Part shown: positions 42,292 to 50,641 of the stretch, piece by piece
Layout: every line of letters begins with the position of its first letter
Numbering within the stretch: position 1 is the first letter of the stretch
NCBI GenBank assembly: GCA_910587065.1
Contig: CAJUMA010000003.1
Location: forward strand, 78,882 to 142,881
DNA: 64,000 nt
Direction: 5' to 3'
Origin: an uncultured Bacilli bacterium
Lineage (GTDB): Bacteria; Bacillota_I; Bacilli_A; RF39; UBA660
Position numbers and translations under genes: made by a program
Notes under the pieces: model-generated
Seen by the model: only the letters and a program-made list of their open reading frames with translations
What the model was told of the DNA's origin: nothing
The model's database searches: none

Positions 42292-43791
42292 ATGGAAAGA
42301 AAATTAACTGATCAAGAATTAGTAAGAAGAGAAAAGATGAACAAAATCCGTGAAACAGGCATAGATCCTTTTGGTACTAGATTTGATAGAACGGATTTTG
42401 CTTGTGATATAAAAAAGAAATATAAAGACACTCCACATGATGCTTTTGAATCAATGGATGATACGGCGTGTGTGGCTGGTCGAATAATGTTTATAAGAAA
42501 GATGGGTAAAGCATCATTTTTCACGATACAAGATAAAACAGGTAAAATACAAGTATATATTTCAATAAATGATATAGGTGAAGAAGCTTATACTTTATTT
42601 AAATCAGCTGATATTGGAGATATTGTTGGAGTTAAAGGAAAAATAATGAAAACTCAAACAGGGGAGGTTACTATTAAATGTCTAGAATATACACATTTAG
42701 TTAAAGCTCTTCGTCCACTTCCGGAAAAATTCCATGGACTTACTGATGTTGAAGAAAGATATAGAAGAAGATATGTTGATTTAATAATGAATGAGGATTC
42801 AATGCGAGTAGCAATGATGAGACCAAAAATTATTAGATGTATTCAAAATTTCTTAGATAATAAAGGATTTATAGAAGTCGAAACACCAATTCTTACCAAT
42901 CTTTTAACGGGAGCATCTGCTCGTCCATTTGTAACTCACCATAATACGCAAGACCTAGATATGTATTTACGTATCGCTCTTGAACTAAATCTAAAAAGAT
43001 TACTTGTTGGTGGTATGGAGTCAGTTTATGAAATTGGTAGAACATTTAGAAACGAAGGAATGGATTCTCAGCATAATCCAGAATTTACGATGATGGAAGT
43101 TTATCAAGCATATTCTAATCTTGAAGGAATGATGGATTTAACGGAAAACATGTATAAAACAATTGCAAATGATGTAGTTGGAAAAACAACTTTTAATTAT
43201 TTAGGACATGAAGTTGATTTATCGGGAACTTGGAAAAGAATATCTATGGTTGATGCCATAAAAGAAGCAACAGGAATAGATTTTAAAAAGAAAATGACTG
43301 TAGAAGAAGCTTTAAAATTGGCGAGTGAACATGACATAGAAGTAGAAGCACATGAACATACAGTTGGACATATCATTAATTTATTTTTTGAAAAGTATGT
43401 TGAAGAAACTTTGATAGAGCCAACATTCCTTTATGGTCATCCAGTAGAAATATCTCCATTAACAAAGAAAAATCCAGAAGATCCGCGCTTTGTTGATAGA
43501 TTTGAATTATTTATTTCTGGACACGAGTGTGCAAATGCCTATACAGAACTTAATGATCCAGTGGATCAATTAGCTCGCTTTGAAGACCAATTAAAAGAAA
43601 AAGAATTAGGAAATGAAGAAGCTAATGATATAGATTATGATTTTGTTGAAGCTCTAGAATATGGAATGCCACCAGCTGGAGGAATTGGTTATGGAATTGA
43701 TAGAATGATTATGCTATTTACTGAGTCAGAATCAATACGTGACGTTTTATTATTCCCAACAATGAAACCAAATAATAAAAATGATAACTAA
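42292..43791 (+). CDS. lysS: Lysyl-tRNA synthetase, class II
   Basis: The 499-residue enzyme has an N-terminal OB-fold anticodon-binding domain (about residues 50-150) and a class II core with motif 2 FRNEGMDSQHNPEFTMMEVYQ and motif 3 GGIGYGIDRMIM. It charges tRNA-Lys in the cytoplasm. AGAGG precedes the ATG; a -10-like TAAAAT lies about 42 nt upstream. The final residues are Asn/Lys-rich. Length and motifs are standard, so the call is firm. Confidence 0.97.
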   Translation: MERKLTDQELVRREKMNKIRETGIDPFGTRFDRTDFACDIKKKYKDTPHDAFESMDDTACVAGRIMFIRKMGKASFFTIQDKTGKIQVYISINDIGEEAYTLFKSADIGDIVGVKGKIMKTQTGEVTIKCLEYTHLVKALRPLPEKFHGLTDVEERYRRRYVDLIMNEDSMRVAMMRPKIIRCIQNFLDNKGFIEVETPILTNLLTGASARPFVTHHNTQDLDMYLRIALELNLKRLLVGGMESVYEIGRTFRNEGMDSQHNPEFTMMEVYQAYSNLEGMMDLTENMYKTIANDVVGKTTFNYLGHEVDLSGTWKRISMVDAIKEATGIDFKKKMTVEEALKLASEHDIEVEAHEHTVGHIINLFFEKYVEETLIEPTFLYGHPVEISPLTKKNPEDPRFVDRFELFISGHECANAYTELNDPVDQLARFEDQLKEKELGNEEANDIDYDFVEALEYGMPPAGGIGYGIDRMIMLFTESESIRDVLLFPTMKPNNKNDN

Positions 43792-43796
43792 TAATT

Positions 43797-43822
43797 AAAC
43801 TCACAATTTTGTGAGTTTTTTT
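43797..43822 (+). terminator. Terminator after lysS
   Basis: AAACTCACAA / TTGTGAGTTT stem (43797-43806 with 43809-43818) and a run of T residues. Confidence 0.88.
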
Positions 43823-43846
43823 GTGTAAATATGTAAAAAAATATAC

Positions 43847-43897
43847 TTGACAAGACGATTAGGGCTTGCTAAAAAAAAAAAAAAAAAATGCTATAAT
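43847..43897 (+). promoter_or_regulatory. Promoter with A18 tract in its spacer (possible phase-variable switch)
   Basis: An extended -10 TGCTATAAT (43889-43897) directly follows 18 A residues (43871-43888). TTGCTA (43866-43871) would be the -35 with a 20-nt spacer; losing three A residues would give the ideal 17. A good TTGACA (43847-43852) lies further up with a 39-nt spacer. Slippage in the A-tract would thus change promoter strength for the repeat protein downstream. Confidence 0.6.
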
Positions 43898-43948
43898 CAA
43901 AGTAGATAAGTCCGCTTAAAAAAGGACAATGATTGTAGGTGTTTTAGT

Positions 43949-45475
43949 ATGAAGAAAGTATTAAGTATGATCGTTAGTTTAATGTTAATAGTAAGTCCAG
44001 TATATGCCCTAGATTCAGAAGGAGTAATATATGATAATAGTACAAGCGGATCAAACGCAACAAATGTAAATGATGCCTTAAATGATTTATATAGTAAACT
44101 TAATGATATAAATAATATAGGAAATGCAACAGCAGATAAAATACTAAGTGGATATACAGCCTATGTCAAAGGAAATACAATAACAGGAAGTATACCAAGT
44201 AAAGGAGCAACAACATATACTCCTGGAATAAAAGATCAAACGATAGCATCCGGTAATTATATATCAGGAACACAAACCATAAAAGGGGATGCAAACCTAG
44301 TTGCTGCAAATATAGCCAAAGGAAAGAGTATATTTGGAGTAAATGGTACATATACAAGTGATGCCAATGCTACTGCATCTGATATGGCATTAGGAAAAAC
44401 AGCCTATGTAAATGGAAATAAGATAACTGGAGCATTAAAAAATCTAACAACATCAACACCAATACAACATGCAACAAATAATGGAACAAGAGTAGTAGCA
44501 GGAGATGCAGGATATGTATCGACAAATACAGATGGAGTATCAAGATTCCAAATAAGATATAATGGAGAGTCAGGAATCATATTGGGTAATACATTATTTG
44601 GACTGGAAATGAGTAAAGTAGTAAATACATTAGGAATAAATGCTAGTAAGGTAGCAAAAGGACAAACAATAGCAGGAGTAGCTGGATCATATACAAGTGA
44701 TGCAAATGCTACAGCTGGAAATATCTTAAGTGGAAAGACTGCATATGTAAATGGAAGTAAAATAACTGGGTCAATGGTGGATAGAACAAGTAATACAGGA
44801 ACAACTGGTTTAGCATGGGCAACAAATAATTTAGAAATAACACAGTATAATCAATTAAGAATAGGAATAAATCCTGGATATTATGGAAGTGCTAACTATT
44901 CTAATTGGGGAGTATCAGGAATAGTTATAGGAGATTTTCAAACTAAATTGGGTATAACTGCAGATAAAATAGTATCAGGTCAAACTGTAGCTGGAGTTAC
45001 TGGTACAGGAGGAGGTTACAAAGCATATAAATTTGAAAAAGTTAAAGCAAGTGTATTAAGTGATAAAACATTTGATGGGTCATGGAAAAATATGATGTCA
45101 AAGGATGATTGGTCCTCATTTTCTATAGATTTAGGATTTACACCAAGTGAAGTAGTAGACTGCAAAGCCAAATTGGTAGGCAATTATTCTACTAATAGTG
45201 AAACTTCATGGGGAGCTAATTTTCGAATTTCAAGAGGTTACATCGAAATGACTCACACTGGACAAAGTTACTATATGTACGATTTGCCATCGGATATGTA
45301 CCTTTCTAACTCCAATAGTACTGAAAATTATTCTGATATAATTACTAAATGTAGTGTTACTGGAAGTAAGCTAGTGTTTACCGTTTCAGATTCAAGTTAT
45401 GGAACAACAACCTATGTTCCTGTTCAAACTAGAGCTACTGAATTTTATCTTACAGGCACTCTTATATATAAATAA
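43949..45475 (+). CDS. Secreted protein with alternating tail-fibre-like repeats
   Basis: The 508-residue protein has a signal peptide (cleavage likely after SPVYA, residue 21). The middle has two alternating repeat types, three copies each: one of the form GKTAYVNGxKITG (about residues 64, 152 and 265) and one of the form GxxIxGVxGTY (about 128, 240 and 345). The C-terminal 140 residues begin FTPSEVVDCKAKLVGNY and form a separate domain. Such repeats are common in phage tail fibres and in Bacillota surface proteins; here the signal peptide and lack of phage neighbours favour a surface protein. It has no sortase motif. Expression is probably controlled by the A18 promoter. Confidence 0.65.
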   Translation: MKKVLSMIVSLMLIVSPVYALDSEGVIYDNSTSGSNATNVNDALNDLYSKLNDINNIGNATADKILSGYTAYVKGNTITGSIPSKGATTYTPGIKDQTIASGNYISGTQTIKGDANLVAANIAKGKSIFGVNGTYTSDANATASDMALGKTAYVNGNKITGALKNLTTSTPIQHATNNGTRVVAGDAGYVSTNTDGVSRFQIRYNGESGIILGNTLFGLEMSKVVNTLGINASKVAKGQTIAGVAGSYTSDANATAGNILSGKTAYVNGSKITGSMVDRTSNTGTTGLAWATNNLEITQYNQLRIGINPGYYGSANYSNWGVSGIVIGDFQTKLGITADKIVSGQTVAGVTGTGGGYKAYKFEKVKASVLSDKTFDGSWKNMMSKDDWSSFSIDLGFTPSEVVDCKAKLVGNYSTNSETSWGANFRISRGYIEMTHTGQSYYMYDLPSDMYLSNSNSTENYSDIITKCSVTGSKLVFTVSDSSYGTTTYVPVQTRATEFYLTGTLIYK

Positions 45476-45536
45476 AATTAGAAAAAAATTATGCCATATA
45501 TATACATACAATAAACAAGTGAATTTAGTTTATGTA

Positions 45537-45565
45537 TTGACAAAATATTCATATAGTAGTAATAT
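45537..45565 (+). promoter_or_regulatory. Promoter of the rel leader
   Basis: TTGACA (45537-45542), 17-nt spacer, TAATAT (45560-45565). The transcript would have a leader of about 150 nt with an ORF and a terminator. Confidence 0.65.
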
Positions 45566-45594
45566 TCAATTACATTAATTATTTAAGAGGGTTT

Positions 45595-45684
45595 ATGAGG
45601 GAATTTTGTTGTATGATTTTAATTAATTTTTCATCTATACTAAATACTCTTTCATGTGTCCTAAATGTACAAACGATAGTCTAA
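45595..45684 (+). CDS. Possible leader peptide ahead of rel
   Basis: A 29-codon ORF starts 3 nt after AAGAGGG with MREFCC and ends inside the loop of the terminator hairpin. A ribosome finishing it would cover the hairpin, so its translation could let transcription enter rel. The short spacing of the ribosome site and lack of comparison make this tentative. Confidence 0.35.
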   Translation: MREFCCMILINFSSILNTLSCVLNVQTIV

Positions 45685-45710
45685 AGAAGCTATCGTTTTG
45701 TTTGTTTTTT
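45671..45710 (+). terminator. Terminator/attenuator just upstream of rel
   Basis: AAACGATAG / CTATCGTTT stem (45671-45679 with 45690-45698) with T-rich tail, ending immediately before the GGGGAGG ribosome site of rel. Confidence 0.75.
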
Positions 45711-45723
45711 GGGGAGGTATATT

Positions 45724-47172
45724 ATGGGAATTGTTGATTTATTAAGTATTATTAAAGATTATGCACTAATGGATAAAGAATTTATTCTTCGTGCATATGA
45801 GTTTGCAAGTGAAGTGCATAAAGGTGCGAAGAGAAAAAGTGGGGAACCATATATAATACATCCTGTAGCAGTTGCTTGTATTGCTGCTTATATGCATGCC
45901 GATGTTGATACAATTGTTGCTTGTATTCTTCATGATGTAATTGAAGATGGAGAAATTACTAAAGAAGATTTAGCAAGAGAATTTAATCCAACTGTCGCTA
46001 TGTTAGTTGATGGAGTAAGTAAGTTACCTAAATTTAGTATAAATAATAGCAAACTTGATACGGATAATTTTAATTTAAAAAAATTATTCTTAAGTTTAGT
46101 AAGTGATATAAGAGTAATTCTTATAAAAATATGTGATAGACTGCATAATATGCGAACACTGCAATATCATACACCAGAGAAACAAGTTGAAAATTCTAGA
46201 GAAACAGAAAAAATTTATGTTCCTTTTGCATCATTAATTGGTGCTTACAATATTAAGCAAGAACTAGATGATTATTCATTCATGTATTTACAACCAAAAG
46301 AATATGAGCAAACAGCATCTCTTCTAAAACAATTCCAAAGTGATAACTTTGATATTATTGAAGAAGCAATTTGTCGAGTATCCCAATTATTAAATTCCAA
46401 GTCAATACCATTTGAAGTAAAGCTTAGAGTCAAAAGTTTACATAGTCTATATGATAAAATCCAAAAATATGGTGACATCGTGAATGTTCATGATGTATTT
46501 TCAATAACTTTTTTGCTAGATGATGTTGAAACTTGTTATAAACTCCAAAATGAAGTTTCTAAAATGTATCCAACAATTCCTCAAAAAGCAAAAGATTATA
46601 TAGCAAACCCAAAAACTAATATGTATTCAGCTTTGCATTCTTCTGTTTATGCAAGCAACAATAATATGCTTCAATTTCAATTTACAACAAAAGATAGAGA
46701 CTTCATTAATACTCATGGTATAACGGCTTTTTGGGAATTACAGAAATTTAATCATGCACCTGAACACATGCAAGAAGAAGTAAGTAAAATGCCATTCTTC
46801 CGTTTTATAAAAGAACTTAATGGTACTATTTTAGAAAATGAAGAATTTAATAAAGAAGTAACAGAAGATATACTTGCAGCTACATTAATTGTTTATACTC
46901 CAATGGGTGAAATAATTGAATTGCCAAATGGATCTACTCCTGTTGATTTTGCTTATAAGATTCACGAAGAAATTGGTAACTGGATAACATCGGCAATAGT
47001 TAATGGAGAAAAAGTAGAATTAAATCATTCATTAAAAAATGGTGACATAGTAGAAATTAAATTTCAAAAAGATACATACGGACCTATAAGAGATTTAGCA
47101 AGTATGTGTCATACTAATAAAGCAAAAAGAAAAATTAGAGAATTTAATAATCGCTGGCTAAAGAAGATGTAA
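45724..47172 (+). CDS. rel: Short RelA/SpoT homologue with degraded synthetase domain
   Basis: About 482 residues; ATG 45724 is chosen because GGGGAGG lies 6 nt upstream. The HD hydrolase domain is intact: YIIHPVAVA, HDVIED (His70-Asp71) and DRLHNMR. The RelA_SpoT synthetase region (about 220-345) keeps RVKSLHSLYDKIQK and KDYIANPK but reads SITFLL for the usual AxRVL, NMYSALH for NGYQSLH and QFQFTT for EVQIRT, so key Arg and Glu residues are lost. A TGS domain (about 390-450) follows, and ACT and zinc domains are absent (full Rel is about 730). It is likely a (p)ppGpp hydrolase only. Confidence 0.85.
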   Translation: MGIVDLLSIIKDYALMDKEFILRAYEFASEVHKGAKRKSGEPYIIHPVAVACIAAYMHADVDTIVACILHDVIEDGEITKEDLAREFNPTVAMLVDGVSKLPKFSINNSKLDTDNFNLKKLFLSLVSDIRVILIKICDRLHNMRTLQYHTPEKQVENSRETEKIYVPFASLIGAYNIKQELDDYSFMYLQPKEYEQTASLLKQFQSDNFDIIEEAICRVSQLLNSKSIPFEVKLRVKSLHSLYDKIQKYGDIVNVHDVFSITFLLDDVETCYKLQNEVSKMYPTIPQKAKDYIANPKTNMYSALHSSVYASNNNMLQFQFTTKDRDFINTHGITAFWELQKFNHAPEHMQEEVSKMPFFRFIKELNGTILENEEFNKEVTEDILAATLIVYTPMGEIIELPNGSTPVDFAYKIHEEIGNWITSAIVNGEKVELNHSLKNGDIVEIKFQKDTYGPIRDLASMCHTNKAKRKIREFNNRWLKKM

Positions 47173-47285
47173 ACTTTAGTCAGTTTTTTTACGAATAACC
47201 TCATTAATTGGATGAATATCTATTGATAGCCTATATACAATGCTAAATTATTTGATATAGTAGTCTAGGATTAGAGGTAGTAAAA

Positions 47286-48353
47286 ATGATAAATCAAGAG
47301 AAATTTGCAAAATTTATAGTCGCTTTAAGAAAAGAGAAAGATTTAACTCAAGAAGATCTTGCTGCACATCTTTTCATTGGTAGAGAAGCAATAAGTAAAT
47401 GGGAAAGAGGACTAGCTTTACCAAGTTACAGTGTATTACTATTGTTAAGTGAAGAATTCGGTGTAACAATAAATGAATTATTATATGGTGAAAGAAAAAA
47501 CGAAACCAATGAAGAAGAAGTTGAAGAGGAAACTATAAAATGGTTGTATAAATTTTCTACTGCATTAACTGCTAAAGTAAATAAGTATAAAAAGTTATTA
47601 ATAATTCTCTTTGTTTTATCAGTCTTAGTTTATTTAATGAGTTGTTTTATTTTTAGTTATAATTCTTTGAAAGTTTATTCATTATATGCCACTGGAGAAG
47701 ATTTTACAATAAACAAAGGATTAGTAATGAATTGTAATAATAAAGTATATTTTCAAATGGGTAATGTAATTAATCATACTGATAAGGAAGTATTAGGTAT
47801 AAGTATTTATTTTGGTAAAGATGATAACAAGATTAAAATTTCTAGTGGTACAGATTTAAATGATATTGCAATGAATACAGGCGAATTAAAGAAATTAACA
47901 AAAGCTAATTTGAAAACTGTCTTAAAAGATTTATACATAGAAATTAAAACAGAGGATGATATAATAAATTATAAATTTGATGTAGATATGAATTTTAAAT
48001 TACATATGTTAAAGGATAAAAAGACTACTAAAGAAGATGATAATATCTCACTAACATCGCTTCAAGATTCCAAAACAGATAACATAAAAAGTAAGTTCAA
48101 ACTAAAGGATGGCAAATATGTCTATAAATTCAAGTATAAGAAGAAAACTTATAAGTTCTATCTTGAAGAGAATGTTATCTACATGGAACAAGATAATGTA
48201 TTTTTAAGCTATAAAATAAGTGATGATATAATAAACATAATTAAGGGAAATGAAAGTGAAAGATTCAATATCAAAACAAATAAATGTGAAACTAAAAACT
48301 GTGATGAATTTTCCGATATAATTGATATGTTCATAACTAAAATATTAAATTAA
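47286..48353 (+). CDS. Membrane-bound XRE-family regulator
   Basis: The 355-residue protein has an N-terminal helix-turn-helix of XRE type (residues 6-60: RKEKDLTQEDLAAHLFIG then ISKWERGLALPS), an acidic linker, one membrane helix (about 102-124) and an outside or membrane-near domain of about 230 residues with no Cys pair except CETKNC near the end. Such one-component membrane regulators link a surface signal to DNA binding. AGAGG precedes the ATG and a terminator follows. The regulated gene may be the secreted protein downstream or the repeat protein upstream. Confidence 0.8.
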   Translation: MINQEKFAKFIVALRKEKDLTQEDLAAHLFIGREAISKWERGLALPSYSVLLLLSEEFGVTINELLYGERKNETNEEEVEEETIKWLYKFSTALTAKVNKYKKLLIILFVLSVLVYLMSCFIFSYNSLKVYSLYATGEDFTINKGLVMNCNNKVYFQMGNVINHTDKEVLGISIYFGKDDNKIKISSGTDLNDIAMNTGELKKLTKANLKTVLKDLYIEIKTEDDIINYKFDVDMNFKLHMLKDKKTTKEDDNISLTSLQDSKTDNIKSKFKLKDGKYVYKFKYKKKTYKFYLEENVIYMEQDNVFLSYKISDDIINIIKGNESERFNIKTNKCETKNCDEFSDIIDMFITKILN

Positions 48354-48356
48354 CAC

Positions 48357-48378
48357 GGGCTTATTGAGCCCTTTTTTT
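48357..48378 (+). terminator. Terminator after the XRE regulator
   Basis: GGGCT / AGCCC stem (48357-48361 with 48367-48371) and seven T residues. Confidence 0.8.
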
Positions 48379-48417
48379 ACTTTGACATAAAATTATATCA
48401 TTAAAACGGAGGATAAA

Positions 48418-49170
48418 ATGAAAAAGAGAATTTTGAGTGTTATGATTATCGCCCTTTCTTTATGGTCTATAGATGTATTTGCTGAACCATATTTTACTTC
48501 AAATAATGGTGTAGAATTAACTGAATTTCAATATAATACTTTAATGGATATTTTATATGAAGATGACGTTTACAACCTTACAAATGAAGATTATGAGAAT
48601 TTACATGTTGATCAAATGATCGAAGGAACATTCACTTATAAAACACAAGAATTTGAAACACCAGAAGTATCATCTACTGGCGGATTAATGCCATATGCTT
48701 ATCATGAAACAACATCAAAAAAAATTACTTTGGGAAATATGTGCACAGACAGCGTATGTCTTGTAACTGTTGATGTCACGTGGAAAAAGAAACCAGCGGT
48801 AGCAAGTTATGATGCAATTGGTCTTAGATTTGAAAATACTAGTTTTTATGATTCTGCAAACGTATTCTCAGCAAAAATGAGTGGAACATATTATTATGAA
48901 CCCAATAAAGTTGTAAAGACTGGTAATGGAGTTGCTGATATCAAAAAAATAACTACGGGTCTAACTTATATGTCACTACAAGCAAAAATAAGACCAACTA
49001 ATAATGCAATAGTATTTGGTAGTTACCAACACGCTGTTGAGTCTGTAACATTATCACAAGCTAGTAATTTTACTTTCTCTGGCAATGGATACGGTCAAGT
49101 GTTCTTATGGCCAATGGCAATAAGAGAAAAATATGACCAAATGTCAGGAGTATACATAACACTATACTAA
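48418..49170 (+). CDS. Secreted protein, function unknown
   Basis: The 250-residue protein has a signal peptide (MKKRILSVMIIALSLWSIDVFA, likely cleaved about residue 22) and a beta-rich mature domain with the pair NMCTDSVCLV (about residue 105), which could form a disulfide. The last 40 residues are aromatic- and Gly-rich. No lipobox, sortase motif or membrane anchor was found. It is a single gene between terminators. I do not recognise the family. Confidence 0.65.
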   Translation: MKKRILSVMIIALSLWSIDVFAEPYFTSNNGVELTEFQYNTLMDILYEDDVYNLTNEDYENLHVDQMIEGTFTYKTQEFETPEVSSTGGLMPYAYHETTSKKITLGNMCTDSVCLVTVDVTWKKKPAVASYDAIGLRFENTSFYDSANVFSAKMSGTYYYEPNKVVKTGNGVADIKKITTGLTYMSLQAKIRPTNNAIVFGSYQHAVESVTLSQASNFTFSGNGYGQVFLWPMAIREKYDQMSGVYITLY

Positions 49171-49198
49171 AATAAAGAAAAAGATAATCATAACCAAA

Positions 49199-49223
49199 AA
49201 AACAACCAAATGGTTGTTTTTTT
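49199..49223 (+). terminator. Terminator after the secreted protein
   Basis: AACAACCA / TGGTTGTT stem (49201-49208 with 49211-49218), 2-nt loop and T-run. Confidence 0.85.
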
Positions 49224-49247
49224 ACTTGTAATTCTTACATATTTTTA

Positions 49248-49275
49248 TAGACAACACGTTAATTTATGTTATAAT
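49248..49275 (+). promoter_or_regulatory. Strong promoter of the TelA/AAA cassette
   Basis: TAGACA (49248-49253), 16-nt spacer ending in TGT, TATAAT (49270-49275). A leader of about 65 nt precedes the first ATG. Confidence 0.65.
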
Positions 49276-49349
49276 AACACTTGTAAATTGGGGGCTTATG
49301 GGTTTAAAACTTATAAAGTACCATAATTAAAGGAAGGAAGAATAAATAA

Positions 49350-50639
49350 ATGGAAGCAAATAATGGCGGAACAAAAATAATTGATGGAGTAGTTTATCAA
49401 GCTGTATCACCAGCTAGTGTACCTACAACTGCTGAATCACAAATAGTCATACAACCAAAAGTAGAAGTTGGAGAAAGTCCAAATGGAGAAATAGAGTTTA
49501 ATTTTGAAAGAGTAGATATGCAAGATCCTTTTTCAATTCTTTCATATGGAAATGATGTTCAAAAAGAGATATGTGCAATTTTAGATAGTACTGCTCAAAT
49601 GACAGTATGTAGTGAAAGAACATTCTTAAATGATGATATGCTTGCTAAAGTTGTATCATTTGAAGAATCTCTTGATGATGCTAAAAAGAGACAAGCACAA
49701 GAAGAAGGCCTTTTAAAAAGACTTGCAAAAAGCATTTTATTAAAAGCTAATAATCAACAAGTAAAAAAAGAAGAAGAAATGAAAACATATCAAGGAAGAT
49801 ATAAGGATTATACAGAAAACCTTAATTTAGTTGCTGAAAATGTTTCACAAATAGCAAGAGATGCTTTATCAGATATTCAATTAAGAAAAGAAATTACTAA
49901 ACAATTAACACCAATAATTGCAAAACTTGATGCAATGGTTAAGGCTGGTAGAGAAGATCGTGAAAAATATGATTTAGAAACTTTAGCAATCGGACAAGAA
50001 GATCAAAGTCCTGATACTCAAGCCATAGTTTCATATCGTACTCAACAATCAAATGTCTTTTTAAATCAATTAAATGGACTTGAAAAAGCAGTAGTATTAT
50101 ATAAAGGACAAATTCAACAATATCAAATTCAACAAAATAATTCGATGATTGCTGTTCAACAAGCCCATGACTTTGTAACAAATCAAAAATCAGTCTTACA
50201 ATCTCTTGCTAGTGTTCAAATATTAAATAGGCAAGATACTGAAAGATTAAACTCTTTAGCTAGCGTTTCAGAAGCAGCAAACATTGCGATAACTCAAGGA
50301 GCTGCTCAAACAGCTGAAAATGCACGTTTAGCAAGCGAACTTGCTTTAAATGGTGGTTTCACAATGGACTCAATAGAGAGTGTCATGAACTCAATTAATG
50401 AAGGTGTTTCAATTATTGCATCAACTAAAGAATTATTATTAAAGAGAAATCATGCTGAAGAAGAAGGATTAGCTAGAATTCAAGATCAACTAGAAGCAAA
50501 TAAACAAAATATATTAAGTTTAATAGAAGATCAATCATCTGCCACTTTAGCTTTAGAAGAAAAAGAAAATAAAGGTGGATATCAAAGAAGAGTATCTTCG
50601 TCATTCCCATCAATCAATCGTCCAAAAATAGGTAGATAA
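49350..50639 (+). CDS. TelA-like (toxic anion resistance) helical protein
   Basis: The 429-residue protein is almost wholly helical and soluble. DPFSILSYGNDVQKEICAILD (about residues 59-79) resembles the SIISFGxxAQ start of TelA proteins, and long coiled-coil helices with Gln-rich patterns follow to residue 400, ending in a basic tail. TelA proteins accompany tellurite-resistance (Ter) type stress systems; their biochemical role is unknown. It heads a four-gene run with gaps of 2, 0 and 5 nt, so the products probably work together. AAAGGAAGGAAG precedes the ATG. Confidence 0.6.
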   Translation: MEANNGGTKIIDGVVYQAVSPASVPTTAESQIVIQPKVEVGESPNGEIEFNFERVDMQDPFSILSYGNDVQKEICAILDSTAQMTVCSERTFLNDDMLAKVVSFEESLDDAKKRQAQEEGLLKRLAKSILLKANNQQVKKEEEMKTYQGRYKDYTENLNLVAENVSQIARDALSDIQLRKEITKQLTPIIAKLDAMVKAGREDREKYDLETLAIGQEDQSPDTQAIVSYRTQQSNVFLNQLNGLEKAVVLYKGQIQQYQIQQNNSMIAVQQAHDFVTNQKSVLQSLASVQILNRQDTERLNSLASVSEAANIAITQGAAQTAENARLASELALNGGFTMDSIESVMNSINEGVSIIASTKELLLKRNHAEEEGLARIQDQLEANKQNILSLIEDQSSATLALEEKENKGGYQRRVSSSFPSINRPKIGR

Positions 50640-50641
50640 AA

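Noticed and set aside
43871..43888. A18 tract as a transcription terminator on the minus strand
   Set aside because: No stem precedes it in that direction and no minus-strand gene ends there.
43949..45475. Prophage remnant based on tail-fibre-like repeats
   Set aside because: The protein has a signal peptide and its neighbours are lysS and rel; no other phage structural, lysis or integrase gene is present.
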